Positions 26,647 to 36,755 are shown, counted from the first letter of the stretch. The stretch: DNA of 64,000 nucleotides from Bacteroidota bacterium (GCA_021789975.1 JAJYIT010000002.1:62001-126000), one strand, 5' to 3'. Numbers and translations are program-made. The notes: generated by a model from the letters alone, not told the origin.

Positions 26647-28842
26647 ATGAAACAGGTTACACAAAATCTAAAATCCGGAAAAATCTCGGTGGAGAATCTT
26701 CCTACGCCGGCTATGAAAGTCGGCGGAATTCTGGTGAAGAACCGCTTCTCCCTCATAAGCGCCGGAACAGAAAAGAGTTCGGTCGATCTGGGCAAAATGA
26801 ACATGCTGCAGAAGGCACGGTCACGTCCTGATGATGTTAAAAAGGTTTTGCTGGAGATAAAGCAGAGTGGATTCTTAGCTACTTATAAAAGAGTCATGTC
26901 AAAGCTCGACTCTCTGAAGCCGCTCGGATACAGTTCGGCGGGTACCGTTATCGCCGTAGATCCGATGGTTTCAGAGTTCAAGGTTGGGGATCGCGTAGCT
27001 TGCGCGGGTGCTGGATACGCAGTTCACGCGGACGTGGTCTTCATACCGAGAAACCTCGCTGTAAAGGTTCCTGAAGATGTGCCTCTGGAAGATGCCACAT
27101 ACACGACGCTCGGAGCAATTGCGATGCAAGGTGTCCGGCAGGCACAACCTTCACTCGGCGAAAAGGTGGTCGTCATAGGGCTTGGCCTCGTCGGGCTTCT
27201 CGCGATCCAGCTATTGAAAGCAAACGGTTGCGGCACTTTCGGAATTGACATAGATCCTGAAAATGTTTTGCTCGCAAAGAAACTGGGGGCAGACGAGGCG
27301 TGCACACGCTCAGCGGATGTGAATTCCCTTGTCAAGTCCTTCACCGGGGGATATGGAGCCGACGCCGTCATAATAGCAGCCGCAACCAGATCCAGCGACC
27401 CCGTAGCTCTCGCCGGAGAAATCGCCCGCGACCGGTCAAGAATTGTCATGATTGGCGCTACGGGGCTGAACCTGCCGCGTCCCCCCTACTACCAGAAGGA
27501 ACTCGAATTCAAACTTTCGCGCTCTTACGGTCCCGGGAGATATGATCCGTCGTACGAAGAAGGCGGTGTCGATTATCCGATCGGATATGTTCGCTGGACC
27601 GAGAATAGAAACATGAAGGAGTTCGTGAGCCTCCTAAGAGAAAGGAAGATAGACGTAAAGTCTTTGACCACACATGTGTTTCCAATTGATATGGGAGACA
27701 AAGCTTACAAGTTGATAAGCGGTGAGAGATCGGAAAGGTTTACCGGAATACTTCTCGAATACTCGAAAGAGGTCGATGCTTCAATAGACCTGGTTAAGAA
27801 AATTGAACCAAAGAACGACGGGCAACTAGGCCCCCGCAGCGACTCGTTCACTAAGAAGCCTATGCAAATAGGATTTATCGGTGCGGGGAGCTTCGCACAA
27901 TCCTATTTAATTCCAAACCTGAAGAAGAACAGCAGCGTGATGCTCGCGGCAGTGTGCACTTCGACGGGACTGACTGCCAAGACAGCTCAGAACCAGTTCG
28001 GCTTCGGCGCGATTACAACCGAGGCAGCCGACGTCTTCTCAAATGAAGACATTGGGACGGTGTTCATAGCCACGCGACACAACCTGCACGCGCAACTGGT
28101 AATAGAAGCGTTGAAGTCCGGCAAAAACGTCTTCGTCGAAAAACCACTCGCCCTCGATGAAACTGAACTTACGTCTATTGCACAGTTTTACAGGGCAGCC
28201 GATGAGAAGCATATGCCTCTTATGATGGTTGGATTCAACCGCAGGTTTGCACCACTGTCAATTGAAATGAGAAGATTTTTTTCAGGCACCGGCGAACCTA
28301 AAGTAGTCAACTACCGTGTAAATGCGGGATACATTCCCTTGAATCACTGGACACAGAATCCAACTGAAGGCGGAGGCAGGATCATCGGCGAGGTGTGCCA
28401 CTTCGTCGATTTCATCCAGTTCATAACGGGGTCAAGAGTGGAGCGGGTTTTCGCTGAATCGATCGCTTCCGACAACTCCACATTGGTGCCTAACGACAAT
28501 GTCAACATCTCAATGAAGTTAAAGGATGGTTCTCTCGGCATAATAACATATCTGGCCAATGGCGATTCCGCCTTGCCGAAAGAACGAATAGAGGTGACAT
28601 CGGGAAAAAGGGCAAGCATCATCGATAATTTTCAGTATGCACATTTCTATGAAGATGGAAAAGAACGAAAGTCCGGGAACGGAAAAATCGACAAAGGAAT
28701 TGCAGACGAGGTAGATGCTTTCATCAAATCCGCGAGTTCCGATCGTCATTCGCTGATATCCTTCGACGAATTGGTAAATACGTCACTGGCGACTTTTAGA
28801 ATCCTGAATTCTCTTTCCGTCGGTGAACCCGTTACGATTTGA
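26647..28842 (+). CDS. Bi-domain oxidoreductase: zinc-type alcohol dehydrogenase fused to Gfo/Idh/MocA
   Basis: A 731-residue fusion. Residues ~1-385 form a medium-chain dehydrogenase (GDRVACAGAGYAVHADV, then KVVVIGLGLVGLLAIQLL). Residues ~400-731 form a Gfo/Idh/MocA oxidoreductase beginning QIGFIGAGSFAQSYLIPNL, with the catalytic-region EKPLALDE and the sugar-binding sequence GEVCHFVDFIQFITG. Fusions of this type are usually found in surface-polysaccharide clusters and are thought to carry out successive redox steps on nucleotide sugars. Here no glycosyltransferases surround it, so the substrate is open. An outer-membrane protein gene begins 11 bases after its stop. Confidence 0.88.
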   Translation: MKQVTQNLKSGKISVENLPTPAMKVGGILVKNRFSLISAGTEKSSVDLGKMNMLQKARSRPDDVKKVLLEIKQSGFLATYKRVMSKLDSLKPLGYSSAGTVIAVDPMVSEFKVGDRVACAGAGYAVHADVVFIPRNLAVKVPEDVPLEDATYTTLGAIAMQGVRQAQPSLGEKVVVIGLGLVGLLAIQLLKANGCGTFGIDIDPENVLLAKKLGADEACTRSADVNSLVKSFTGGYGADAVIIAAATRSSDPVALAGEIARDRSRIVMIGATGLNLPRPPYYQKELEFKLSRSYGPGRYDPSYEEGGVDYPIGYVRWTENRNMKEFVSLLRERKIDVKSLTTHVFPIDMGDKAYKLISGERSERFTGILLEYSKEVDASIDLVKKIEPKNDGQLGPRSDSFTKKPMQIGFIGAGSFAQSYLIPNLKKNSSVMLAAVCTSTGLTAKTAQNQFGFGAITTEAADVFSNEDIGTVFIATRHNLHAQLVIEALKSGKNVFVEKPLALDETELTSIAQFYRAADEKHMPLMMVGFNRRFAPLSIEMRRFFSGTGEPKVVNYRVNAGYIPLNHWTQNPTEGGGRIIGEVCHFVDFIQFITGSRVERVFAESIASDNSTLVPNDNVNISMKLKDGSLGIITYLANGDSALPKERIEVTSGKRASIIDNFQYAHFYEDGKERKSGNGKIDKGIADEVDAFIKSASSDRHSLISFDELVNTSLATFRILNSLSVGEPVTI

Positions 28843-28853
28843 GCCAGCCGAGC

Positions 28854-29552
28854 ATGAGAGATTCCAACTCACCATCACTGTTTGTCCGGATCGCAGAATG
28901 GTTTTTGATTTTATTAATCTTGACGACCTGGTCTCATGCCGCCTACGGGCAATCTTTTTCGGCGACGGCAGGGATGGGTCTTGAATATTTCAATTCGCCG
29001 AGCATCTCGCGTTACCTTGCCTATCAAATAGGAGGTGTCATCCCCGGGACATACACCACAGCGGTTCAGTTTGTTGTTGGCGCAGATTATCAGATACTCC
29101 ATGATTGGGAAGTCGGTCTGGAATACGGCTATATCACACGGTCTGTTTCGGGAAGCAATAACATCAATATCAATTACTCATATTCCCTTCCCTCGCTAAT
29201 CGTCAGGAGGACTACGGAGGGTGACGGCTACTATTTCAGATATGGAGTCGGAATCGGCTACCACTTCGGTACTTTCGGAACCACTTCTGCATATTCGACC
29301 AATGTGACTAACTATTACGCAGACGGGCTGGGATTCAAGATAGACGCCGCATTTGATACGAAGCTGGATAAGAATTTCTATGCGAGAATAGCTGTTGATG
29401 GAAGGGGAGAATTCGTCGGCACTCTGAAGTCCGGCAATGGTGATGCACTGACATACAGCACTTATGATGGGAACAACTACCAATCGCATCCCGTAAATAT
29501 GAACTTCAGCGGAGTCGGAATTACGTTCGGGTTGGTGTATTATATCTGGTAA
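28854..29552 (+). CDS. Outer-membrane beta-barrel protein, function unknown
   Basis: A 232-residue exported protein. I place the start at the ATG at 28854; a hydrophobic segment (WFLILLILTTWSHAAYG) is a signal peptide. The mature part alternates short hydrophobic strands with Ser/Gly/Tyr-rich turns (YQILHDWEVGLEYGYITRSV, GYYFRYGVGIGYHFGTF) and ends ...GLVYYIW with a terminal aromatic, as expected for a small 8-10-stranded barrel. It resembles OmpW/OprF-like small barrels in general form only. It sits between the bi-domain oxidoreductase and uppP on the same strand. Confidence 0.7.
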   Translation: MRDSNSPSLFVRIAEWFLILLILTTWSHAAYGQSFSATAGMGLEYFNSPSISRYLAYQIGGVIPGTYTTAVQFVVGADYQILHDWEVGLEYGYITRSVSGSNNININYSYSLPSLIVRRTTEGDGYYFRYGVGIGYHFGTFGTTSAYSTNVTNYYADGLGFKIDAAFDTKLDKNFYARIAVDGRGEFVGTLKSGNGDALTYSTYDGNNYQSHPVNMNFSGVGITFGLVYYIW

Positions 29553-29573
29553 AGGGAATAGTCAGGAGGGATC

Positions 29574-30395
29574 ATGGGCACAACTTTAGATAGCATTCTT
29601 CTAGGCATAATCCAGGGATTGACCGAATTCCTTCCCATAAGCAGCACCGCTCATCTGGTTATTGTCCCTCATTTGTTCAATTGGAGCGCCCCTCTTCTAA
29701 AGAGCCTCACATTTGACCTCGCGCTTCACCTGGGAACACTCACAGCTTTAGTAGGTTATTTTCTGAAAGATACAATTCAGCTGGTAACCGGCTTTCTTCG
29801 CGGTTTATTCAAACTGAACTTCGAGATCGACAAAGAGACCCGACTTTCGAAATTGGTTTTCTTAGGAACAGTCCCCGCCGGTGTTCTTGGATCTCTTTTT
29901 GAAAAGCTGGTGGAGACAAGATTCAGAACTCCGGCTATTCTTGCCACAAGTATGGTAGTCGTTGGAGCATTCATGTGGTACGCGGAGAGCGTTGCGAAAA
30001 AGAAAAAAGGGGCCGACAGCATGTCAATAAAAGATGGCTTTATCATCGGAATCGCTCAGGCTCTCGCTCTGATCCCCGGGACCTCTCGTTCTGGAATTAC
30101 AATTTCATCCGGATTATTGTTAGGGTACAAGCGCGAAGACTCGGCTCGGTTTTCGTTCCTTCTTTCAATTCCAATTATTGCAGGTGCCGCCTTCTTGAAG
30201 CTGCGGACTTTCATCCACGGCATTTCCGCTGATGAGGTTGCACCCCTGGTTTGGGGCACTCTATTCTCTGGAATTTTCGGTTTCCTGGCAATAAAATACT
30301 TTATGAACTACCTTCAACGACACACGTTGAAAGTTTTTGTGTGGTATCGGCTTTTGTTTGCAGCAGTCATAATAATTTTCATTTACATTATCTGA
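29574..30395 (+). CDS. uppP: Undecaprenyl-diphosphatase
   Basis: A 273-residue membrane enzyme that dephosphorylates undecaprenyl pyrophosphate so the carrier lipid can be reused in peptidoglycan and polysaccharide synthesis. It has the two family motifs: GIIQGLTEFLPISSTAHL near the N-terminus, and PGTSRSGITIS near residue 165, with conserved Glu, Ser and Arg residues. About eight membrane segments are visible. It stands in a tight same-strand group with the cyclophilin and holA genes. Confidence 0.95.
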   Translation: MGTTLDSILLGIIQGLTEFLPISSTAHLVIVPHLFNWSAPLLKSLTFDLALHLGTLTALVGYFLKDTIQLVTGFLRGLFKLNFEIDKETRLSKLVFLGTVPAGVLGSLFEKLVETRFRTPAILATSMVVVGAFMWYAESVAKKKKGADSMSIKDGFIIGIAQALALIPGTSRSGITISSGLLLGYKREDSARFSFLLSIPIIAGAAFLKLRTFIHGISADEVAPLVWGTLFSGIFGFLAIKYFMNYLQRHTLKVFVWYRLLFAAVIIIFIYII

Positions 30396-30402
30396 GGAGA
30401 AT

Positions 30403-30957
30403 ATGAAAGAAGTAGTCTTACTTTTGCTCGCATCGGCAACGGTTGCAGGATGTGCACCCAAGAAACAGCAGGAAGTCGTGTTGAAAACGAACTATGGAAC
30501 GATAGTAATACAACTTTTCGATAAGGCAGCACCGGTTACCTGTGCAAACTTCATAAAGCTTGTCAATAAAGGTTTCTACGACAGTTTGCAGTTCCACCGG
30601 GTAATTCCAGGCTTTGTTATACAAGGGGGCGATCCGAATACGAGAACCGGAAATAAGGCGACTTACGGTCAGGGCGGACCGGGTTACACCCTCCCCGCGG
30701 AAATAAGCAAGCCTAATTTACTGGGGTCGGTCGCCATGGCTCGACTCCCCGACCAGATAAATCCGCAGAAGAGATCCAACGGCAGCCAATTCTACATTTG
30801 CCTAGCACCCCAGCCGCAGCTTGACGGCCAATATACAGTTTTCGGTCAAGTGATCAAGGGAATGGATGTTGCTGAGAAGATCGGCTCGGTAGCGTGCGAT
30901 AACCGCGACATCCCGCTTAAGCCTGTCTACATCCTCAAAGCGTCCGTGGAAAAATGA
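30403..30957 (+). CDS. Cyclophilin-type peptidyl-prolyl isomerase, lipoprotein
   Basis: A 184-residue isomerase beginning with a lipoprotein signal whose lipobox is VAGC, so it is probably anchored outside the inner membrane. The cyclophilin core shows FHRVIPGFVIQGGDP, GSVAMAR and GSQFYICLAPQPQLDGQYTVFG, including the catalytic Arg (FHR) and the substrate-pocket Phe/Gln residues. It starts seven bases after uppP and overlaps holA by four bases (ATGA). An inserted loop near residues 70-100 is usual for the short bacterial form. Confidence 0.92.
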   Translation: MKEVVLLLLASATVAGCAPKKQQEVVLKTNYGTIVIQLFDKAAPVTCANFIKLVNKGFYDSLQFHRVIPGFVIQGGDPNTRTGNKATYGQGGPGYTLPAEISKPNLLGSVAMARLPDQINPQKRSNGSQFYICLAPQPQLDGQYTVFGQVIKGMDVAEKIGSVACDNRDIPLKPVYILKASVEK

Positions 30958-31964
30958 GCGAACTCTCCAAGTTCGAATCTACTGTCAAGAAAAAGCGGCT
31001 TCCGCAAATACTGTTCATTCACGGGAACGAGGACTATTTTCTTTCCAAAGCGATCGACCTTCTAATCAAGAATGTCATTCCCGCCCCCGAACGCGCGTTC
31101 AATCTTGACATAATCGATGGGAGCGACTCGGATTCAGAAACAATCCTCTCATCGATGCTAAGCTTTCCATTTGTAGGCGAAAGAAGACTTACCGTCGTCA
31201 GGAGATTCGACAAACTGGAAAGAAAGCACCGCCTCGACATCGCAGGGCATCTTCACAATTTGCCGGAGACGACCATTCTTGCGATGGCGGCCGGTGAAAT
31301 CAAGTTGACGGACGAGCCGTACAAGACGATCGTTGGTGAGGGAGAACGATTCTCCTTCAACAAGCTGAAAGGTGCAGAGTTGACGGGCTTCCTCGTTGAA
31401 TCCGCGGACGCCCTTGGCAAGAAACTCGGAAAGAATGCCGCGGATCTACTGGTCGAGCTATCAGGAGATTCTGCCGGCGACCTGGCATCCGAGGTGGAGA
31501 AGTTGTCGATCTATGTGGGGGAAAGAGAGGAGATCAACTCCGATGATGTTATCTCCGGAGTTGGCAGGTCCAGATCGTTCAATATATTTGAGTTGCAGCG
31601 CGCCATTGGGCAGCGGAACGTAAGCAAAGCACAGGAAATTGCAACAAAGATGCTTGAGTCCGGCGAGAAAGCGATCTTCATAAACTATATGTTGACACGT
31701 TACTTCCTTCACCTGCTGCAAACAAAGCATCTTCTGGAGAAAAGAGTCAACACGAACGACATTTCAACTAAAGTTTTCGGCAGGTGGAATCCTTTCGTCA
31801 ATGAGTATGTCAATGCGGCGAAAGGGGTTTCTATCGCGACCATCAAACGGGCACTGCAGGTTTTGCTCGATACCGATGCGAAGCTAAAGAATGGAGGTTA
31901 CCAAGAGGATAATGCGGTCACGATACTTGTGACTGAGGTAGCCGGGAGTGATCAACGCAGTTGA
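30954..31964 (+). CDS. holA: DNA polymerase III subunit delta
   Basis: A 336-residue clamp-loader subunit. The opening QILFIHGNEDYFLSKAID matches the family's first motif and the middle shows NKLKGAELTGFLVESADALGKKL and the AADLLVELSGDSAGDLASEVEKLS helix typical of domain II/III. It opens the beta clamp during loading. The ATG overlaps the cyclophilin stop by four bases. Sequence conservation in this family is low, but the overall pattern and length fit well. Confidence 0.9.
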   Translation: MSELSKFESTVKKKRLPQILFIHGNEDYFLSKAIDLLIKNVIPAPERAFNLDIIDGSDSDSETILSSMLSFPFVGERRLTVVRRFDKLERKHRLDIAGHLHNLPETTILAMAAGEIKLTDEPYKTIVGEGERFSFNKLKGAELTGFLVESADALGKKLGKNAADLLVELSGDSAGDLASEVEKLSIYVGEREEINSDDVISGVGRSRSFNIFELQRAIGQRNVSKAQEIATKMLESGEKAIFINYMLTRYFLHLLQTKHLLEKRVNTNDISTKVFGRWNPFVNEYVNAAKGVSIATIKRALQVLLDTDAKLKNGGYQEDNAVTILVTEVAGSDQRS

Positions 31965-31998
31965 AGAGAACCGTCTTAATGTCCACCATCGACTGCGG

Positions 31999-32418
31999 TC
32001 ACCTCTTCAACACTGCGAGGGTCAGCCTGCTTATGCAAACGAGCCGCTGACCTTCATCTTCAATCCTTATCTCCCACACCTGGCTCGTCCTGCCGACATG
32101 AATCGGTGTTGCCGTTCCGTAAACGAATCCGCTCCTGATGCTTCGTATGTGGTTCGCATTTATTTCCATTCCCACACAATACTCTTTTGCCGGATCAAGG
32201 GTCATCGTCCCTGCAATGCTGCCCAGGGTTTCTGCAAGAGCGGCAGATGCACCACCATGTAGAATCCCATACGGCTGAACGGTACGCTTGTCGACCGGCA
32301 TGCGTCCTTTGAGATAGTTGTCGCCTATCTCGGTTATTTCTATCCCGATTTGTTCGGCCATCGTGTTCTTGCTTAGCCCGTTCACGAAATCGAGAGTTGT
32401 CTCTCTGAAAATTGACAT
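31999..32418 (-). CDS. Hotdog-fold thioesterase (PaaI family)
   Basis: A 139-residue acyl-CoA thioesterase candidate. The ATG at 32418 follows AAGGA; upstream in-frame sequence has no family match. The catalytic segment is YGILHGGASAALAETLGSIAG, with the HGG loop and following acidic residue characteristic of PaaI/YdiI-type enzymes. It hydrolyses CoA thioesters; phenylacetyl or hydroxybenzoyl-type substrates are typical but not demonstrable here. It lies 178 bases downstream of the acyl-CoA ligase gene on the same strand, which suits a shared role in acyl-CoA turnover. It converges with holA. Confidence 0.88.
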   Translation of the reverse strand: MSIFRETTLDFVNGLSKNTMAEQIGIEITEIGDNYLKGRMPVDKRTVQPYGILHGGASAALAETLGSIAGTMTLDPAKEYCVGMEINANHIRSIRSGFVYGTATPIHVGRTSQVWEIRIEDEGQRLVCISRLTLAVLKR

Positions 32419-32596
32419 CGTGGCATCCTTACTTGCAGGAGACAGAATAGAAGTCAGCAGATGGATTTGCGGGGACGCGAACAAGATGACGATGACGGGA
32501 ATAGAAAAGCAGGGCTGCTGAGGACCGTTCGATTGGACTCAACACGATCCTTCCTGCGCCGCTCGCAAACCGTTGTACTATCCTTCTAATAAAGCC

Positions 32597-34267
32597 TCAC
32601 TTGTTCAATGGGAACTTGGCGGCCAGCTCCGACCTTATCTTCTTCTTATCGATTTTTCCAACACTGGTCTTCGGGATCGCAGTTGTAAAGATGATCTGGT
32701 CCGGCACGCTCCAGGAATTGATGACACCTCTCTCCACATAACTCTTAATAAAAGCTTGGAGAGCCGGTTCATCCACCTCCCCTTCATATCCCGTCTTGAG
32801 CACAACTAAAGCGAACGGGCGCTCGCCCCACTTCTCACTCGGAATGCCAACCACTGCTGATTCTGAAACCGCCTCGTGTTGACTCAACAGGTTTTCCACC
32901 TCAAGCGATGAGATCCATTCACCACCGGTTTTGATCATATCTTTCAAGCGATCAGTGATCTGAACATATCCAGCACGGTCTACCGTTGCCATGTCACCTG
33001 TGTGTAACCACCCATCGCGCCAGAGATGGCGGGTTAACGTTTCGTCCTTATAATACCCGGCGGTTAGCCACGGCGCGCGGACTATGATTTCACCTACCGC
33101 CTTCCCATCGTGTGAGAGCGTGTTGCCCTCTCCGTCGACTATCTCCAGGTCGACCAACGGAATCGGAATACCGGTCTTTACGCGGTAATCAACCTGAGAC
33201 TCTGCATCGCTCTCCAGCATTTCTTTTGTCAGGTAGGTTATTGTTAAAACAGGGCAGGTTTCTGACATTCCGTATCCCGAATACACATCTATTCCAAGCT
33301 TTAATGCCGCAAGTGCGAGACCCTTTGGCAGTGCGGCGCCGCCAATTATCACCTTCCATTTCGACAAATCGATCGACTTAGAAGCTGCTCCCGAGACAAG
33401 CATATGCAAGATTGTCGGGACGCAGTGAGATAGTGTTACGCCTTCACCCTTTATAAGTCTGATCAGCATTTCCGGCTCATACTTACCAGGATATACTTGT
33501 TTCACACCGAGCAGCGTCGCCAGATATGGCAACCCCCAAGCATGAACGTGGAACATCGGAGTAAGGGGCATGTAGACATCGTTGGACCTGAACCTCCCTT
33601 GCGTCTCGTAGGCTCCGATTGAACCTGCGATGGCGAGCGTATGGAGCACCAGTTGTCGGTGAGAGAAGTAAACACCTTTTGGCTCACCTGTTGTGCCCGT
33701 CGTGTAGAAAATCGTCGCCACGCTGTTTTCATCAAAATCGGGAAAGTCAAAAGTATTCCCACTCTTCGACAAAAGGTTTTCGTATTCTCCGGAGAAGTCC
33801 AGGTGACTCTCCATCTCGCTGCCACTGTCTGATAAAAGGACGTAGTGCTTTACGGAAGGGAGCTTATCGCGGAATGATTGCAGCGCCGGCGCAAATTCGG
33901 AATTGACAAGGACTACCTTATCTTCTGCATGGTTCATGGTGTACAGAAGTTGGGCCGGAGATAGTCTAACATTGACAGTGTGGAGGATAGCCCCCATCAT
34001 AGGCACTGCAAAGTATGCCTCAAGATATCTATGACTATCCCAATCCAATACTGCCACGGTATCACCAGGTCCTACCCCCAGACCGGCCAGTGTATTGGCA
34101 AGCCGGGAGATTCTCTCTATCATAGTCGGATAGTCATATCGTATGATATCCCTATAAACGATCTCCCTGCGGGGTTCGAATCGTTGTCCAGCTTCTAGTA
34201 TATGTTTGATGAGAAGTTGGTAGCGTGGAGCATCACCGATGTCCTGGATTAGCCTGGTATTTACCAT
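32597..34267 (-). CDS. Fatty-acid/medium-chain acyl-CoA ligase (AMP-forming)
   Basis: A 556-residue adenylating enzyme that activates a fatty acid with ATP and CoA. The start is the ATG at 34267 with a GGAGG site. The P-loop motif is FYTTGTTGEPKGVYFSHR, followed by YGMSETCPVL, the hinge GWLHTGDMATVDRAGYVQITDRLKD-type region and the C-terminal lysine segment TSVGKIDKKKIR. The overall sequence is close to AlkK-type medium-chain ligases. It lies 19 bases after the GH20 gene stop, possibly on the same transcript. Confidence 0.9.
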   Translation of the reverse strand: MVNTRLIQDIGDAPRYQLLIKHILEAGQRFEPRREIVYRDIIRYDYPTMIERISRLANTLAGLGVGPGDTVAVLDWDSHRYLEAYFAVPMMGAILHTVNVRLSPAQLLYTMNHAEDKVVLVNSEFAPALQSFRDKLPSVKHYVLLSDSGSEMESHLDFSGEYENLLSKSGNTFDFPDFDENSVATIFYTTGTTGEPKGVYFSHRQLVLHTLAIAGSIGAYETQGRFRSNDVYMPLTPMFHVHAWGLPYLATLLGVKQVYPGKYEPEMLIRLIKGEGVTLSHCVPTILHMLVSGAASKSIDLSKWKVIIGGAALPKGLALAALKLGIDVYSGYGMSETCPVLTITYLTKEMLESDAESQVDYRVKTGIPIPLVDLEIVDGEGNTLSHDGKAVGEIIVRAPWLTAGYYKDETLTRHLWRDGWLHTGDMATVDRAGYVQITDRLKDMIKTGGEWISSLEVENLLSQHEAVSESAVVGIPSEKWGERPFALVVLKTGYEGEVDEPALQAFIKSYVERGVINSWSVPDQIIFTTAIPKTSVGKIDKKKIRSELAAKFPLNK

Positions 34268-34286
34268 GGTACCTCCATTCGACACG

Positions 34287-36755
34287 TCATCTTTCGATCC
34301 AAGATTTGAGCTTCAGGGAAAAATCGGGTGCGGAAATTGTCATTCCGTTGTCGTATGCCTGTGCGTTGACGAGTTTCTCGACCTGATCGTACCCGGGAGG
34401 GAGAATCCCGTTTGCTGCTTTCCATGTGCCGTCTGTTTGTAGAGTATCCGATCCTATCAATGCCAGTATGTTGCAGCCTGCTGATCCAAACCTGTTGTAG
34501 TTGGCGCACTGAACGAGGAAGGTATTGGTTCCCTGGCGCAGATATTTCTTGATGTTGAACCATTGCACCCGCTTCATCTCAACATCCAACGTCAGTGTTC
34601 GTCTTGCCTTGACATCGCCGACGTAATTGCCGTTTACGAATAATCTGCAATACGTGTCACCGATGAGCTGAAGCTCAGCGGACTCGGGAATTCTATTGAT
34701 ATCGACTTTTTTGACGAATGTAGCAGAGTCGACTTTGCTTCCACCTTGCGAATACGGACGGCTACCCGGATAATAGATGAACTGTGTCTGCAGCTTCTGA
34801 TTGAAAGCCGAGTTGCCTGCCAACATTTGTTGGGTTCCCGCAACAATCCCTTTTTCCTGGTCCGCAAATCTTGCTTCAAGCAGTTGAAGCATAGGATACC
34901 GGTTAGTCCGAAGGTAGAGTTTCGTATATTCATCCTTAATAGATTTAATGGAGTTCAGCAACTTCTGCTCAATAAGAGTTATCGCTTTCTCCTTTTCTGT
35001 CGCGCTTAGTGTGGGGTTGGCTGCAAGAGCCCTCATATCTCTTACCCCAAGCACCCGATCTGCCCAGTATTGGTCCATTCTGGCGACGTTTTCATATATG
35101 TCTAGAATCTCCGCATTCTTATGGACGACTCTACGCGCTTGTTGAATAAGCGAAAGAATTTCCGGGATATTCGACTCGATGCTAGACGACTTGGTTGAGG
35201 CTCCCCGGTCCTGCATATTCAGAAACGGCGTCCTCCAGAATTCGGTCCAAGTTATCTGATTATTGAGCGAACTGAGAAGCTCATAAATTATGCGGGGAAC
35301 ATCAGAAGTCGTTTCGAAGTAATGGTGAAAGAACGCACCCTCAAATGTTGCAATGGAAGCGCCATCAGGATCCCAAGCGCAGTCGGCTCCCCAGGCGTAG
35401 CCAGGGTAGTTTAATTCACGCAGTTCCGCCCCTCCATTGTCGTTCCAGGTGGAGACCAAAACGCCAACCGCACCACTGTCATAACCTTCCTGCGTAAAAT
35501 ATTTTATGTTCGCATAGCTGTTGTAAAAATTCGGGAATGGGCCGACGAAGTTCCAGACTGCAGGCGAGGCTATGAAAGCGAATCCTGAATCCTTGAAAGT
35601 CTGCACGCTCGGGTAGTCAAATGCCGCACCATAATGCCAGTCTATGATAATGGCGTCTTTAGGGATTCCCGCGAGTATTTCAGGATGAGCAAGGGGAATG
35701 TCTCCGTACATCATCACCCTTTTGCCAAGAGACTCCAGGTATTCATAGACTTTTGTATAGTACTCTGCTTCAGCCTTTGCAAGACCCAACGAATCGACGA
35801 GGGCCTTGCTTGCACCGAGTCCTACATCGAATGTCTCATCCCCCGCCATGTTGAAGTACTTGCTCGAAAATGCCGGGACAATCTCCGAAAGAAGTGATTT
35901 CACAAAAGCCAATGCAGAGTCACTGGAAATATCCACGCAAGTTGCCCCCGGAAATTCCGCATACTTCTGAAACTCATCCTTGTATAGCGCATCTTCCATG
36001 TGACCCAGCGTCTCAAATGCAGGTATTATCTGGACATGGTACAGCGCGGCATATTTGTCAAGTTCAGCAACCTGCGCCGGTGTCAGAGGATCCCTACCCT
36101 TACTGAAGTCAGGATAGGCACTGAACTGAAAAAGATTCTCTATGTAAGGCATATAGACATTCATCTTGTAAAGAGCAATGAACCGTATGATCTTCTCGAA
36201 ATTTTCAGTGGTCGAGATTTGTCCACGGCTTATATCATCGCTTATCCCGCGGAATCTCATTGATGGATAATCGGCAATCTTCACATCAGGCAGGACATAC
36301 CCGGATTTCTCCTTTTTCAAGATCTGAAAGAGCGTTGCAAATCCATAGAAGATTCCCGTGGTGGTTTTCGAACGGATTTCGATCTTGCGGCCAGAGACGA
36401 TGAGTGTATAACCTCCTTCTACAGAAAGGACACTGTCAGCCGTTGAACTCGGGAACCCTCCGAGATCGTGTACGTTGTTAGCAAGTTTTGCTTCAAGGAC
36501 AGCATCATTACGTCCCACCTCCCGCGACGTGAGCAAGTTCGATCCAAAGTAGTCCGCAAGCTCAATTTCTGAAGCTTTGTCTTTCGCTGACGCGTCGAAA
36601 TGAACAGAAAGGTGAGAAAACCTGATCTCGCCAGCTTGTTGCTCTACTAGCTTTGGCGATGGGAGTACGTTAATCTGAGCCATGGCGTTCTTTAGGTTTG
36701 AAGTCATAAAAATAAGTAGCAGTGCGATAAATGTGGTACCAAAAGTATTTTTCAT
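34287..36755 (-). CDS. Glycoside hydrolase family 20 protein (beta-N-acetylhexosaminidase-like)
   Basis: An 822-residue exported enzyme. A signal peptide (MKNTFGTTFIALLLIFMTS, cut near AMAQ) is followed by a GH20 N-terminal b-domain (to ~160) and the catalytic barrel. The barrel shows the Asp-Glu pair of GH20 in NMAGDETFDVG, near residues 306-307. Those two residues stabilise the substrate's acetamido group and protonate the bond, releasing N-acetylhexosamine. The last 130 residues resemble a beta-sandwich carbohydrate-binding domain (CRLFVNGNYVGDVKARRTL). A helical region lies between. The ATG at 36755 follows AAGG. Candidate substrates are chitin or peptidoglycan fragments or glycoproteins. 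Confidence 0.88.
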   Translation of the reverse strand: MKNTFGTTFIALLLIFMTSNLKNAMAQINVLPSPKLVEQQAGEIRFSHLSVHFDASAKDKASEIELADYFGSNLLTSREVGRNDAVLEAKLANNVHDLGGFPSSTADSVLSVEGGYTLIVSGRKIEIRSKTTTGIFYGFATLFQILKKEKSGYVLPDVKIADYPSMRFRGISDDISRGQISTTENFEKIIRFIALYKMNVYMPYIENLFQFSAYPDFSKGRDPLTPAQVAELDKYAALYHVQIIPAFETLGHMEDALYKDEFQKYAEFPGATCVDISSDSALAFVKSLLSEIVPAFSSKYFNMAGDETFDVGLGASKALVDSLGLAKAEAEYYTKVYEYLESLGKRVMMYGDIPLAHPEILAGIPKDAIIIDWHYGAAFDYPSVQTFKDSGFAFIASPAVWNFVGPFPNFYNSYANIKYFTQEGYDSGAVGVLVSTWNDNGGAELRELNYPGYAWGADCAWDPDGASIATFEGAFFHHYFETTSDVPRIIYELLSSLNNQITWTEFWRTPFLNMQDRGASTKSSSIESNIPEILSLIQQARRVVHKNAEILDIYENVARMDQYWADRVLGVRDMRALAANPTLSATEKEKAITLIEQKLLNSIKSIKDEYTKLYLRTNRYPMLQLLEARFADQEKGIVAGTQQMLAGNSAFNQKLQTQFIYYPGSRPYSQGGSKVDSATFVKKVDINRIPESAELQLIGDTYCRLFVNGNYVGDVKARRTLTLDVEMKRVQWFNIKKYLRQGTNTFLVQCANYNRFGSAGCNILALIGSDTLQTDGTWKAANGILPPGYDQVEKLVNAQAYDNGMTISAPDFSLKLKSWIER

